From Myxococcales bacterium (lineage in GTDB: Bacteria; Myxococcota_A; Polyangia; Polyangiales; Houyiibacteriaceae): DNA of 53,943 bases. Shown here piece by piece: positions 20,954 to 28,548 of the stretch (position 1 is the stretch's first letter; every line of letters begins with the position of its first letter). The stretch spans positions 1 through 53,943 of the forward strand of contig JAHEEE010000020.1 of the NCBI GenBank assembly GCA_024640845.1. The letters run 5' to 3'. Below the pieces are notes generated by a model. That model was not told where the DNA came from and ran no database searches. It worked only from the letters and a program-made list of their open reading frames with translations. A program made the position numbers and the translations under genes.

Positions 20954-21181
20954 TTATTCGGGATACGGCTCGTTCGCCATCTCGATGTCTTCTTCGGCGT
21001 TCGGCGACGCCAGGTAGCCACCAACCTCGCCTCCCTCTTCGGATTGGACCATCGCGCGCTCGTTCCCCATCGTCCACTCTGCATCTTCCGCCGCCTCGAT
21101 GTTCGCGACTTCCTCCGGAGTGCCGCAAGCACTCGCGATTCCCAAAAGCAACAATCCTGCGACCACTAACGTTCTATTCAT
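20954..21181 (-). CDS. Small lipoprotein, unknown function
   Basis: 75 residues. A lipoprotein signal peptide (LVVAGLLLLGIASAC) ends in a Cys at about residue 19; the rest is very acidic (AEDAEWTMGNERAMVQSEEGGEV). The second of two closely spaced ATGs (21181) is preferred, because an AAGGAG lies six bases before it and none before the first. No family recognised. Confidence 0.6.
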   Translation of the reverse strand: MNRTLVVAGLLLLGIASACGTPEEVANIEAAEDAEWTMGNERAMVQSEEGGEVGGYLASPNAEEDIEMANEPYPE

Positions 21182-21250
21182 CGGCATCTCCTTGAGTGAG
21201 GAACTCTCCTACGGGCCCGATACGAGGCAGTCAATGGGCTGCCTCGGCGC

Positions 21251-21784
21251 CTAGTTGCTAGTTCCCGCCACGGGCGGTGGATACTTCGCCATCACAGCAT
21301 CAACCGCCTTGAAGAGCAGCTCCTCTTCTCCGCCCTGCGAGAAGATGTTCTCGGTGCCATAGCCGTGCCAGACGAGCCGTTTCTGCTCGCGATCGACGAT
21401 ATCGATCACCAAGCTCCCCTGAACGTAGTTCGTCGTCTCCACCGTTCCGGGTCCGTACCAACCCCATCCGCCCCAGTACTCGGTGTCTTGCCGCGGCTGA
21501 CCACCAAGTGAGAAAGTCACTTGGAGATCTGCCTCCTCCACGCTCGTCGGCGCGAGGCCTTTTTGTTCGAGGTCGTAAGCGATACGCTGCTGGATTTTGC
21601 GTCCAGTGATCTCGCTGTATCCAGGCATGTTGTCCGCGTACGTCGGGGCGAGCGCTTGTGCGAACGTCTTGTAGGTGGCGAAGTTGACGGTGTTGTCATA
21701 CGTCATGTTCGTCGTCACTTGGCTGACACAGCCGACCACCAACGCGGTACCAACCAAACAAACAATTCTTGCCGTCTTTCGCAT
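21251..21784 (-). CDS. DUF4136-type lipoprotein
   Basis: 177 residues. The signal peptide MRKTARIVCLVGTALVVGC is lipidated at Cys19. The mature part follows the DUF4136 layout: an N-terminal strand-rich segment (VTTNMTYDNTVNFATYKTFAQA), a central helix with IQQRIAYDLEQKGL, then a glycine/tryptophan turn (YWGGWGWYGPG) and strands ending in RLVWHGYGTE. Members are outer-membrane-associated proteins of unknown role. The start at 21784 is set by the signal peptide; only a weak AAGAAG precedes it. Confidence 0.78.
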   Translation of the reverse strand: MRKTARIVCLVGTALVVGCVSQVTTNMTYDNTVNFATYKTFAQALAPTYADNMPGYSEITGRKIQQRIAYDLEQKGLAPTSVEEADLQVTFSLGGQPRQDTEYWGGWGWYGPGTVETTNYVQGSLVIDIVDREQKRLVWHGYGTENIFSQGGEEELLFKAVDAVMAKYPPPVAGTSN

Positions 21785-21870
21785 GTGATCTACTTCTTGC
21801 GGCGGTGTTAACCCGCGCGACGATCCCGGTCCAGCGGAGAGCCTATCTCGCGCCTGTTGCGCTAGCGCGA

Positions 21871-21908
21871 GCGCGAGCCGGATGCGAGATTCCACATCCG
21901 GCTGGCGC
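21871..21908 (-). terminator. Hairpin just downstream of the cyclic-nucleotide-binding gene
   Basis: A perfect 9-bp stem (AGCCGGATG/CATCCGGCT, 10-base loop) extends by four more GCGC pairs after one mismatch. It touches the stop codon of the minus-strand gene at 21908. There is no long T-run, so termination strength is uncertain. Confidence 0.55.
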
Positions 21909-22417
21909 TACACCCCGACCGCCGAGGGGTTCCGTGACGGTCGCGTCGACTCGGACACGTCGTAAATGTCCATCAACTGCATGCGCGTAGCCTCCAGCCG
22001 GTTGAGCATGATCGCCGAGAAGCGTTTCATCAGCTCGTAGCCTAGCTCGGAGTCACGCTCGATCCTGGCGCGCAGGCAATCGGCGTCTAGCGCGATGGCC
22101 TTCGTGTCCTGGACCGCGCGTGCGTTGTAATGCCACTCGTATGGTGGGAACAGCCATGACCAACCGAGCACCTCGCCGGGGCTGACCGTCTGCACCGTCA
22201 ACACCCCTCGATGCGGCGTTTCCATGTCGATGGCCACACGCCCCTCTCGCACGATCATGAATTGATCGGCGGGATCGCCTTCGGCGTAGATCTTGTCCTT
22301 CGCGTTGAAGCGCATGTCTTTGGCGCACTCCGCGATTCTGTGAATGTGGTCATCACTCAGATCGGAGAAGAGCGGGGTCGCCTTGAGCACCGTTTGAAAG
22401 AATTCGGTCGATGACAT
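21908..22417 (-). CDS. Stand-alone cyclic-nucleotide-binding-domain protein
   Basis: 169 residues with one cNMP-binding (CAP_ED) domain at ~12-130: DKIYAEGDPADQFMIVREGRV, GEVLGWSWLFPP, and NARAVQDTKAIALDADCLRARI. The usual phosphate-binding GE-R-A-A motif is partly replaced (GWSWLFPPYEWHYNARA), so cAMP binding is uncertain. The C-terminal helix (ELGYELMKRFSAIMLNRLEATRMQLMD) is the CRP dimerisation helix, but no HTH DNA-binding domain follows. The start at 22417 has a strong GGAGGGAGG. It is divergent from rex and the hydrogenase operon, with which it shares the control region, so a role in signalling redox or carbon state to that system is inferred. Confidence 0.82.
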   Translation of the reverse strand: MSSTEFFQTVLKATPLFSDLSDDHIHRIAECAKDMRFNAKDKIYAEGDPADQFMIVREGRVAIDMETPHRGVLTVQTVSPGEVLGWSWLFPPYEWHYNARAVQDTKAIALDADCLRARIERDSELGYELMKRFSAIMLNRLEATRMQLMDIYDVSESTRPSRNPSAVGV

Positions 22418-22448
22418 GCGTTCCTCCCTCCGTCCGGGGGTCGAATCG

Positions 22449-22477
22449 AGCATAAAGGCGGGGTTGACCAGAATCAA
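22449..22477 (-). promoter_or_regulatory. Candidate promoter for the cyclic-nucleotide-binding gene
   Basis: Read on the minus strand, TTGATT (22472-22477) and TATGCT (22449-22454) are separated by 17 bases and lie ~32 bases before the start codon. The FNR-like box overlaps this -35, so a bound regulator could block it or act as a class II activator. Confidence 0.45.
22464..22477. promoter_or_regulatory. FNR/CRP-like box
   Basis: TTGACCAGAATCAA matches nine of the ten fixed bases of the FNR consensus TTGAT-N4-ATCAA and is flanked by a further symmetric G/C pair. It lies between the divergent cNMP-binding gene and rex. Oxygen-responsive control of hydrogenase genes by FNR-type regulators is well known. 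No FNR gene lies in the window. Confidence 0.5.
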
Positions 22478-22482
22478 CAAAA

Positions 22483-22496
22483 ATTTAACGTTAAAT
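22483..22496. promoter_or_regulatory. Perfect AT-rich palindrome, candidate Rex operator
   Basis: ATTTAACGTTAAAT is a perfect 14-bp palindrome just upstream of the rightward -35 hexamer, standing out in a GC-rich sequence. Rex proteins bind AT-rich inverted repeats with TTAA-type half sites and often autoregulate. The spacing differs from the well-known TTGTGAA...TTCACAA sites, so the assignment to Rex is inferred from position. Confidence 0.45.
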
Positions 22497-22498
22497 CC

Positions 22499-22528
22499 TT
22501 GACGAATAATCCAAGCCGGCGCTAGAGT
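22499..22528 (+). promoter_or_regulatory. Candidate promoter of rex-hydBGDA
   Basis: TTGACG (22499-22504) and TAGAGT (22523-22528) are 18 bases apart, with the palindrome abutting the -35 side. The rex start codon lies 30 bases downstream of the -10. Confidence 0.45.
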
Positions 22529-22557
22529 CCAGAAGGCAAGGAAAAGAGGCCCCTTCC

Positions 22558-23232
22558 ATGACCGAGCCCCTTGAACACCGACCGCAGACGAAGCTGCCCG
22601 ATCCCGTCGTCCGGCGCCTGCCTCGGTACTTGATCGGAGCGCAGGAGCTCCGGGCCGCGGGAGCGACCTGGGTGTCGTCCGTCGAGCTCGGTCGAGCGCT
22701 CGGCCTGACCAGCTCGACGGTGCGCCAAGACCTCTCGCATCTCGATGTCGAAGGCGTCGCGAAGCGCGGCTACGAGATCGCCAAGCTGGCGTCAGCACTG
22801 ACGCGCACTCTCCGAGCGGACCGCGAGCACAGAGTGGTGCTCGTCGGCGCCGGGTTCCTCGGGAGGGCAATCGCGCTCCACGGTGATCTCATGCGCTATG
22901 GGTTCGAGGTCGCGGCCGTCATGGATGTGAATCCCGAGGTCATCGGGACTTCCGTCGGCAGGTTGACGGTCCAACCAATGAGCGCGCTGTCGAACGCGGT
23001 GAAGCGCGAGAACATCGACATTGGCGTGATCGCGGTGCCGGCCGAAGAAGCGCAAGCGGTCGCCGACGCGTTGGTCGCGACGGGCGTCTCTGCACTGCTG
23101 AACCTCGCCCTCGTACAGCTCAGGGTTCCGGAGACGGTGCAGGTCGTCGAGGAACGAATCGTCGTCAGCCTGCAAGAGCTTGCGTATCGACTGTGTGCCA
23201 CTGGCAGCAGAGGGCAGGTTCAGGTCGGCTAG
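22558..23232 (+). CDS. rex: Redox-sensing transcriptional repressor Rex
   Basis: 224 residues. The N-terminal winged helix (~15-85) has LPRYLIGAQEL, WVSSVELGRALGLTSSTVRQDLSHL and KRGYEIAKL. A Rossmann domain follows with the dinucleotide loop VVLVGAGFLGRAI, then DVNPEVIGTSVG and VPAEEAQAVADALVATGVSALLNLA, all standard for Rex. Rex senses the NADH/NAD ratio and leaves DNA when NADH is high. Only 24 bases separate it from hydB, so it is the first gene of the hydrogenase operon and probably controls it. This fits a hydrogenase whose partner is a pyridine nucleotide. Confidence 0.92.
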   Translation: MTEPLEHRPQTKLPDPVVRRLPRYLIGAQELRAAGATWVSSVELGRALGLTSSTVRQDLSHLDVEGVAKRGYEIAKLASALTRTLRADREHRVVLVGAGFLGRAIALHGDLMRYGFEVAAVMDVNPEVIGTSVGRLTVQPMSALSNAVKRENIDIGVIAVPAEEAQAVADALVATGVSALLNLALVQLRVPETVQVVEERIVVSLQELAYRLCATGSRGQVQVG

Positions 23233-23256
23233 ATCCGAACCGCGGAGGGACATCTC

Positions 23257-24297
23257 ATGGGCATCAAACTCGTCGCGCGCGCCAGGCTGGATGCTTGGGT
23301 CGACAGTCTGGTCCAGCAGCAGACGGTGTACGGAGCGCAGGCGAAAGGGGACCGATTCGCGTTCGATCGCCTGGAACGCGCGTCCGCGCTTCGTTTGGAC
23401 TACGACGTGACGATTCTTCCTCCGAAGAAGTACTTCCAACCTCAGCGGGAAGTGATCATGCGCTTCAACCGTAAGACGGTGGAGTTCGAGTCGGTCATCG
23501 ACGAAGAACCGTTCGTGCTGTTTGGCGTCCACCCCTACGACATGGTCGCCATTTCGCAGATGGACAAAGTCTTCACGATGAACCAGTTCGACAAGCACTA
23601 CATGGCGCGTCGAGCCAATGCGACCATCGTCGTGAGTAGCGTGGAGACCGCTTCGTCGTCTGTTTTCGCGGCCTGCATGAACAACGCGACCATGCGTGGC
23701 AAGAGTGGTCACGACGTGCTGATCACCAAGCTGCCGAGCGGGCACTACGTAGTCGATCCGAGGACGGAGAAAGGCGACAACCTCTGCGAGGGTCTCGCGG
23801 AAGCCCCGGAGGCGAATGCCGAGGCACTCGACGCGCGCGAGAAGGTCCTGAACCAGAACGAGAAGAGTCTTCGGAAATACGAGCTCCGCGTTCTACCCGA
23901 GGATCTCCCCGCGCTCCTCGATCGCTCTCGCTCCCATCCGGTCTGGCAAGAGAAGGCAGAGCTCTGCTACTCGTGCGGCTCTTGCAACTTCGTGTGCCCC
24001 ACTTGCTATTGCTTCGACGTCGAGGACGAGATGGGCTGGGACATGGAGACTGGACACCGCGTGCGCAAGTGGGACGGCTGCATGCTGGTCGATTTTGCGG
24101 CCGTTGCGGGCGGCCACAACTTCCGTTCGAAGCGGTCCGCGCGCTACAGCCACCGGTACTACCGCAAGGGGAAGTACTCGTGGGACACCTACGGTGAGAT
24201 TTCCTGCGTGGGTTGCGGTCGTTGCATCACTGCGTGCACGGCGAACATCGCCAATCCTGTCGAGATCTTCAACACGCTCGCGGAGGCGCCACAATGA
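23257..24297 (+). CDS. hydB: Group 3b NiFe hydrogenase, beta (iron-sulfur) subunit
   Basis: 346 residues. Two ferredoxin-type cysteine clusters lie near the C-terminus: CYSCGSCNFVCPTCYC (237-252) and CVGCGRCITAC (317-327). They should hold [4Fe-4S] centres that pass electrons between the NiFe small subunit and the flavin subunit. The N-terminal half (LPPKKYFQPQREVIMRF, VLFGVHPYDMVAI) matches the beta subunit of archaeal sulfhydrogenases and bacterial bidirectional 3b enzymes. AGGG lies upstream of the ATG. Overlaps hydG by ATGA. Confidence 0.92.
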   Translation: MGIKLVARARLDAWVDSLVQQQTVYGAQAKGDRFAFDRLERASALRLDYDVTILPPKKYFQPQREVIMRFNRKTVEFESVIDEEPFVLFGVHPYDMVAISQMDKVFTMNQFDKHYMARRANATIVVSSVETASSSVFAACMNNATMRGKSGHDVLITKLPSGHYVVDPRTEKGDNLCEGLAEAPEANAEALDAREKVLNQNEKSLRKYELRVLPEDLPALLDRSRSHPVWQEKAELCYSCGSCNFVCPTCYCFDVEDEMGWDMETGHRVRKWDGCMLVDFAAVAGGHNFRSKRSARYSHRYYRKGKYSWDTYGEISCVGCGRCITACTANIANPVEIFNTLAEAPQ

Positions 24298-25166
24298 TTG
24301 CACGCAGCCAACTGGCTTCGCCCGAGGCTGTCCGCGCGGAGCCGGACATCTACCTCCCGAGCGGAGCCACCGTCACGGACGTGAAGCGACTCACTCCATG
24401 GGAGAAGTACTTCAAGTTCAAGATGGACGACGAACGGGACCTTCACTACATGCCGGGACAGTTCATGAAGGTGTCGTTGCCCGGTGTAGGGGAATGCCCA
24501 ATCTCGATCACTTCTTCGCCCACACGCAATAGCGGCGATCGCCTCGAGATGGTCGTTCGAGCGGTTGGAAGCATGACCAACGCGCTTCACGCGCTTCGAC
24601 CTGGGGACCGCGTCGGGCTTCGCGGCCCGTTTGGCACGTCGTTCCCGGTAACAGGGAAGATGAGGCACAAGGATCTCCTCATCATCTGTGGCGGTCTCGG
24701 GCACGTGCCGCTCAAGTCGGTGATTGAGTACGTTCTCGACGAGCGCCACCACTACGGCCAGATAACGATCCTGATCGGCAACCGGTCCCCCAACAACCGC
24801 CTGTTCATCGAACAGATCCTCGAATGGAAACAAAGGGACGACATCACCTGCATGGAGACGGTCGACGTCGCCGATCCGAATTGGGGCGGCAACGTAGGAC
24901 CGATCACTACGTTACTGCCACGAGTGCGACTGTTCTCCCCCGACACGGTGTGCATCATCTGCGGCCCACCGGTCATGTACAAGTATGTGCTTCGCGGCCT
25001 CGAGAGCCTGAAGCTCGACAAGTCCAACGTTTACATGTCGCTCGAGCGGCGCATGCGCTGCGGGGTCGGCAAGTGCGGGCATTGTCAGATCAACAACGTC
25101 TACGGATGCCAACAGGGCCCCGTGTTCACCTACAAAGACATCCTCGAGATGGGAGAGGCCATCTGA
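24294..25166 (+). CDS. hydG: Group 3b hydrogenase, gamma (FAD/NAD(P)) subunit
   Basis: 290 residues of the ferredoxin-NADP reductase superfamily. The order is an FAD-binding barrel (MPGQFMKVSLPGVGECPISITS, GDRVGLRGPFGTSFP), then an NAD(P)-binding domain (LLIICGGLGHVPLKSVIEYV, VCIICGPPVMYKYVLRGL). The C-terminal [2Fe-2S] cluster is at Cys256, Cys261, Cys264 and Cys272 (CGVGKCGHC ... GC). It reduces NADP or NAD with electrons from H2, or the reverse. The ATGA overlap with hydB fixes the start at 24294. Confidence 0.92.
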   Translation: MIARSQLASPEAVRAEPDIYLPSGATVTDVKRLTPWEKYFKFKMDDERDLHYMPGQFMKVSLPGVGECPISITSSPTRNSGDRLEMVVRAVGSMTNALHALRPGDRVGLRGPFGTSFPVTGKMRHKDLLIICGGLGHVPLKSVIEYVLDERHHYGQITILIGNRSPNNRLFIEQILEWKQRDDITCMETVDVADPNWGGNVGPITTLLPRVRLFSPDTVCIICGPPVMYKYVLRGLESLKLDKSNVYMSLERRMRCGVGKCGHCQINNVYGCQQGPVFTYKDILEMGEAI

Positions 25167-25897
25167 TGATCAAGCCACGCATCGCGATCTTCGATTTTGC
25201 ATGCTGCGAGGGGTGCCAGCTTCAAATCGTCAACATGGAGGAAGAGCTGTTGTCGCTGCTCGAGCACGTACAACCCGTCGAGTGGCGTGAAGCCATGTCG
25301 GATCAGAGCGACGACTACGACATCGCCATCGTGGAGGGGTCGATCACGCGCGAAGAGGACGCGAATCGACTGCGCGAAATCAGAAAGCGCGCCAAGACTC
25401 TGATCGCCCTCGGCGCATGCGCGACTCTCGGCGGCGTGAACAAGCTCAAGAATCTATTCGACCTCGAGGAGGTCAAGACGGCGGTCTACGCCGAGAGCGC
25501 GAGTCTGCCGATTCTGGAGACCGCAACGGTGCAAGCCCTCCACGAGGTCGTCGACGTGGACTACCGAATCGAGGGGTGTCCCATCGACGCGGCCGAGCTG
25601 ACATACGTCATCAAGTGCCTGCTGATCGGGCGCGCGCCAGCACCGCCCAATTATCCCGTTTGCGTCGAATGCAAGCTCGCTGAAAACGTGTGCCGCTACG
25701 ACTACGACGAAATCTGTCTCGGTCCGATTACGCGCGCTGGCTGTCGGGCGCGATGCCCCTCCAACGCATTCTGGTGCTTCGGCTGTCGCGGCCCGGTGGA
25801 CGATCCCAACGTCCACGCCGCGACGCAAGTCATGGAGCAATACGGGAAGACCGTCGAGGACCTCAAGGTCAAGCTCACGCTTTTTGGGACGCAATAG
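25166..25897 (+). CDS. hydD: Group 3b NiFe hydrogenase, delta (small) subunit
   Basis: 243 residues, the short form of NiFe small subunit without a Tat signal, as expected for a cytoplasmic enzyme. The proximal [4Fe-4S] ligands are in CCEGCQ (Cys14 and Cys17), ALGACATLGG and EGCPID. Further cysteines in CVECKLAENVC, GCRARCP and CFGCRGP should hold the medial and distal clusters. The start overlaps the hydG stop by one base (TGATG). It passes electrons from the NiFe centre of hydA to hydB. Confidence 0.93.
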   Translation: MIKPRIAIFDFACCEGCQLQIVNMEEELLSLLEHVQPVEWREAMSDQSDDYDIAIVEGSITREEDANRLREIRKRAKTLIALGACATLGGVNKLKNLFDLEEVKTAVYAESASLPILETATVQALHEVVDVDYRIEGCPIDAAELTYVIKCLLIGRAPAPPNYPVCVECKLAENVCRYDYDEICLGPITRAGCRARCPSNAFWCFGCRGPVDDPNVHAATQVMEQYGKTVEDLKVKLTLFGTQ

Positions 25898-25907
25898 GAG
25901 CCTTGCC

Positions 25908-27230
25908 ATGTCTACTGCAGCCCCCACGATCAAGACCAAAACCATCGACATCAACGTGAGGCACGTGACGCGCCTCGAGGGTCACGGGAACATCGTCGTT
26001 CGCGCCAAGGACGGTGTGATCGAAAAGAACGAATGGCAGGTCCCCGAAGCGCCGCGCTTCTTCGAAGCGATGGTCCGCGGACGTAGCTTCGAGGACATCC
26101 AGACCGTCGTCAGCCGCATCTGCGGAATTTGCTCGGTCACCCATTCGTTTGGCGCGCTAAAGGCGATCGAAGACGCCATGGACATCAAGGTGTCGGCGCA
26201 AACGAGCATGTTGCGCCTGCTCACCCACTACGGAGAGCAACTCGAAAGTCATGCGCTCCACGTCGGCTATCTCGTGGCTCCCGACCTGCTGAACCAGAAA
26301 TCGGTGGTGCCGCTCGCAGCAAGTCATGAGGACCTCGTGAAGACGGTCGTCGCGATTCACCGCGTCGGCAACCTAGTCATGGAAAAGATCGGCGGACGCA
26401 AGACGCACCCCATCCGTTTGCTGCCCGGAGGCTTCTCGATGCTCCCAAGCGAGGCCGATCTCCGCGAGCTGATGCACGAGTTGGAAGACACGATACCCAG
26501 GCTCGAGACCCTCGCCGCGGCCATCGCAGATCTAGCCGGTGGACTGCCGTCGTTCGAACGCGAGACCGAGTACGTCGCACTCGTCAATCCGCCAACCTAT
26601 CCATTCTATGAAGGCCAAATCGGCAGCACCGATCTCAATACGCCGACGCCCGTTGCCGATTTCGAGAGTGTGGTGAACGAGTACATGCATCCGCAATCCA
26701 CTGCGAAGTGGTGCAAGTGGCACCGCGAATCATACGCGGTCGGCGCGCTCGCGCGCTACAACCTGAACGCCGATTACCTCCAACCGCTCGCGGCCGGAGC
26801 GGCCCATTCCTTTGGGCTGAAAAAGGGCGTCTGCAACCCGTTCCTCAACAACGTCGCCCAGGTGGTCGAGTGCTTTCAAGTCGTCGAGCGCTCTCTTCAA
26901 CTCATCGACGTGCTGCTTTCGACGGGTATCACGCAGGAACGGCCTCGAGTAAGCCCCAAAGCGGGCGTCGGCGTCGGCGCAGTCGAGGCACCGCGCGGCA
27001 TCCTTTTCCACAAGTACGAGTTCGACGAAGACGGCATTTGCACACGCGCCAATCTGTGTATCCCGACCAACCAGAACCACGCGAACATCCAGCTCGACTT
27101 CGAAGCGTTCGTTCCCCAGATCATCGACAGAGACCAGGACGAGGTCCGACACCTGATGGAGATGCTGGTGCGCTCGTACGACCCGTGCATCTCGTGCTCC
27201 ACGCACTACCTGAACGTCGAGTTCGTCTGA
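25908..27230 (+). CDS. hydA: Group 3b NiFe hydrogenase, alpha (large) subunit
   Basis: 440 residues. Both NiFe ligand motifs are intact: RICGICSVTH (Cys72, Cys75) near the N-terminus and DPCISCSTH (Cys427, Cys430) at the C-terminus. Only seven residues (YLNVEFV) follow the last His; such a tail is removed by a maturation protease after Ni insertion. The start at 25908 has AGGAG eight bases upstream. The beta-gamma-delta-alpha order is the same as in Pyrococcus hydBGDA. The partner is probably NADP(H). Cytoplasmic. Confidence 0.95.
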   Translation: MSTAAPTIKTKTIDINVRHVTRLEGHGNIVVRAKDGVIEKNEWQVPEAPRFFEAMVRGRSFEDIQTVVSRICGICSVTHSFGALKAIEDAMDIKVSAQTSMLRLLTHYGEQLESHALHVGYLVAPDLLNQKSVVPLAASHEDLVKTVVAIHRVGNLVMEKIGGRKTHPIRLLPGGFSMLPSEADLRELMHELEDTIPRLETLAAAIADLAGGLPSFERETEYVALVNPPTYPFYEGQIGSTDLNTPTPVADFESVVNEYMHPQSTAKWCKWHRESYAVGALARYNLNADYLQPLAAGAAHSFGLKKGVCNPFLNNVAQVVECFQVVERSLQLIDVLLSTGITQERPRVSPKAGVGVGAVEAPRGILFHKYEFDEDGICTRANLCIPTNQNHANIQLDFEAFVPQIIDRDQDEVRHLMEMLVRSYDPCISCSTHYLNVEFV

Positions 27231-27246
27231 GGCGGAGGGTGGCCGC

Positions 27247-27702
27247 ATGAAGCCAACCGCGATCATCGGCATGGGCAATCCGTTGATGTCCGATGAAGGA
27301 ATCGGTATCCACGTCATCGCCCGGCTTCAACAAACGATACTTGCAGACCGCACCGACATCCTCGACCTCGGCACTTCCGGCATGCGCGCGCTACACGAGC
27401 TCGAGGGACGCGACGTGGTCGTATTCGTCGACTGCGCCCTGATGGGCACGGAGCCAGGAACCATCCGCCGATTCACTCCCGAGGACGTCGAAACAAAGAA
27501 GATCCAGCCAAGACTCTCGCTTCATGAGGGGGACCTACTCAATACGATCGCTCTTGCAAAGCGTCTTGGAACGGCCCCAGAGCGGATCGTGATCTTCGGA
27601 ATCGAGCCCAAGACAATCGATCCCGGCGAGACCCTCTCCCCTGCGCTCGCCGCGCGCCTCGACCAGTACGTCGCCACCGTTCGCGAGGAAGTCGCCCTGT
27701 GA
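27247..27702 (+). CDS. Hydrogenase maturation endopeptidase (HycI/HyaD family)
   Basis: 151 residues. GMGNPLMSDEGIGIHVI (residues 8-24) includes the acidic residue that senses nickel. Later come DLGTSGMRALHELEG, VVFVDCALMG, and LSLHEGDLL with the His that completes the metal site. It should cut the C-terminal tail of HydA. It starts 16 bases after hydA and ends the operon; no hypABCDEF genes are present here, so they must lie elsewhere. A weak hairpin (27702-27715) follows the stop. Confidence 0.9.
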   Translation: MKPTAIIGMGNPLMSDEGIGIHVIARLQQTILADRTDILDLGTSGMRALHELEGRDVVVFVDCALMGTEPGTIRRFTPEDVETKKIQPRLSLHEGDLLNTIALAKRLGTAPERIVIFGIEPKTIDPGETLSPALAARLDQYVATVREEVAL

Positions 27703-27794
27703 GACCGGTGGGTCTTCTCATTCCCGTATCCCCCCGGTAGTCGGTTGCGGTCCTTCGCGAACACGGTCGCTACGAGGGATGCTAGCCTCCGGCC

Positions 27795-28451
27795 ATGACC
27801 ATCAAAGTTCACCATCTCAACTACTCACGCTCCTTACGTGTCCTGTGGCTGCTCGAGGAGCTCGAGCTCGACTACACCATTCAACTTTGGGAGCGCGACA
27901 AGAACTTTCGCGCTCCCGCAGCGGCCGCTGAGATTCACCCACTCGGACGCTTTCCGATGGTCGAAGTCGATGGGCGCGTGCTGGTCGAATCGGGCGCGGT
28001 GCTCGAGTACTTCGCGAAGCGCGAGGGAAAGCTCGAGCCGACCGACGAAGCCGAGAAGCTCGAGTGCACGATGTTTTTGCACTACGCCGAGGGATCGCTC
28101 ATGCCACCGCTTCTGGTCAGCCTGATTTTCGCGAGGCTGCGAGCCGCACCGATGCCCTTCTTCATCAAGCCGATCGCGCGGGGCATCGCAGACAAGATCG
28201 ACGAGAGCTATACCCACCCTGCCCTGGACCTGCATCTGGGGTTCGTGGAGAAGACGCTCTCCGAACGTTCGTATTTCGCTGGAGAAAATTTTTCAATCGC
28301 AGACATTCAGATGTTCTACGGAGTCGAGGCCGCGCTCTCTAGAGCGTCGAGCAAGCGCCCCAACATGGTCGGGTGGCGCGACCGCATGACCAGCCGCCCA
28401 GCGTATCAACGGGCAGAAGCCAAAGGTGGCAAGGCGGTTCCCGAGCGCTGA
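27795..28451 (+). CDS. Glutathione S-transferase family protein
   Basis: 218 residues. The N-terminal thioredoxin-like domain (~1-80) has HHLNYSRSLRVLWLLEELELDY, where Ser10 occupies the catalytic position, and the glutathione-binding GRFPMVEVDGRVLVESGAVLEYFA with its VES motif. An all-helical C-terminal domain ends in FSIADIQMFYGVEAA, the N-capping box. Substrate unknown. Its own promoter is likely within the 92 bases after the hydrogenase protease. Confidence 0.9.
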   Translation: MTIKVHHLNYSRSLRVLWLLEELELDYTIQLWERDKNFRAPAAAAEIHPLGRFPMVEVDGRVLVESGAVLEYFAKREGKLEPTDEAEKLECTMFLHYAEGSLMPPLLVSLIFARLRAAPMPFFIKPIARGIADKIDESYTHPALDLHLGFVEKTLSERSYFAGENFSIADIQMFYGVEAALSRASSKRPNMVGWRDRMTSRPAYQRAEAKGGKAVPER

Positions 28452-28548
28452 CTGCGTAGCTCTTTCGGCGACAGGCAGCGGTAGTGAGCTAGGACGCTGA
28501 TCGAGACGCGGGTGCGGAAGGCATCAACTGCGTGCATAGACAGGACAA

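Noticed and set aside
27702-27715. Hairpin after the hydrogenase protease as a terminator
   Set aside because: Stem only 5 bp and T-run weak; noted in the gene entry but not listed as a feature.
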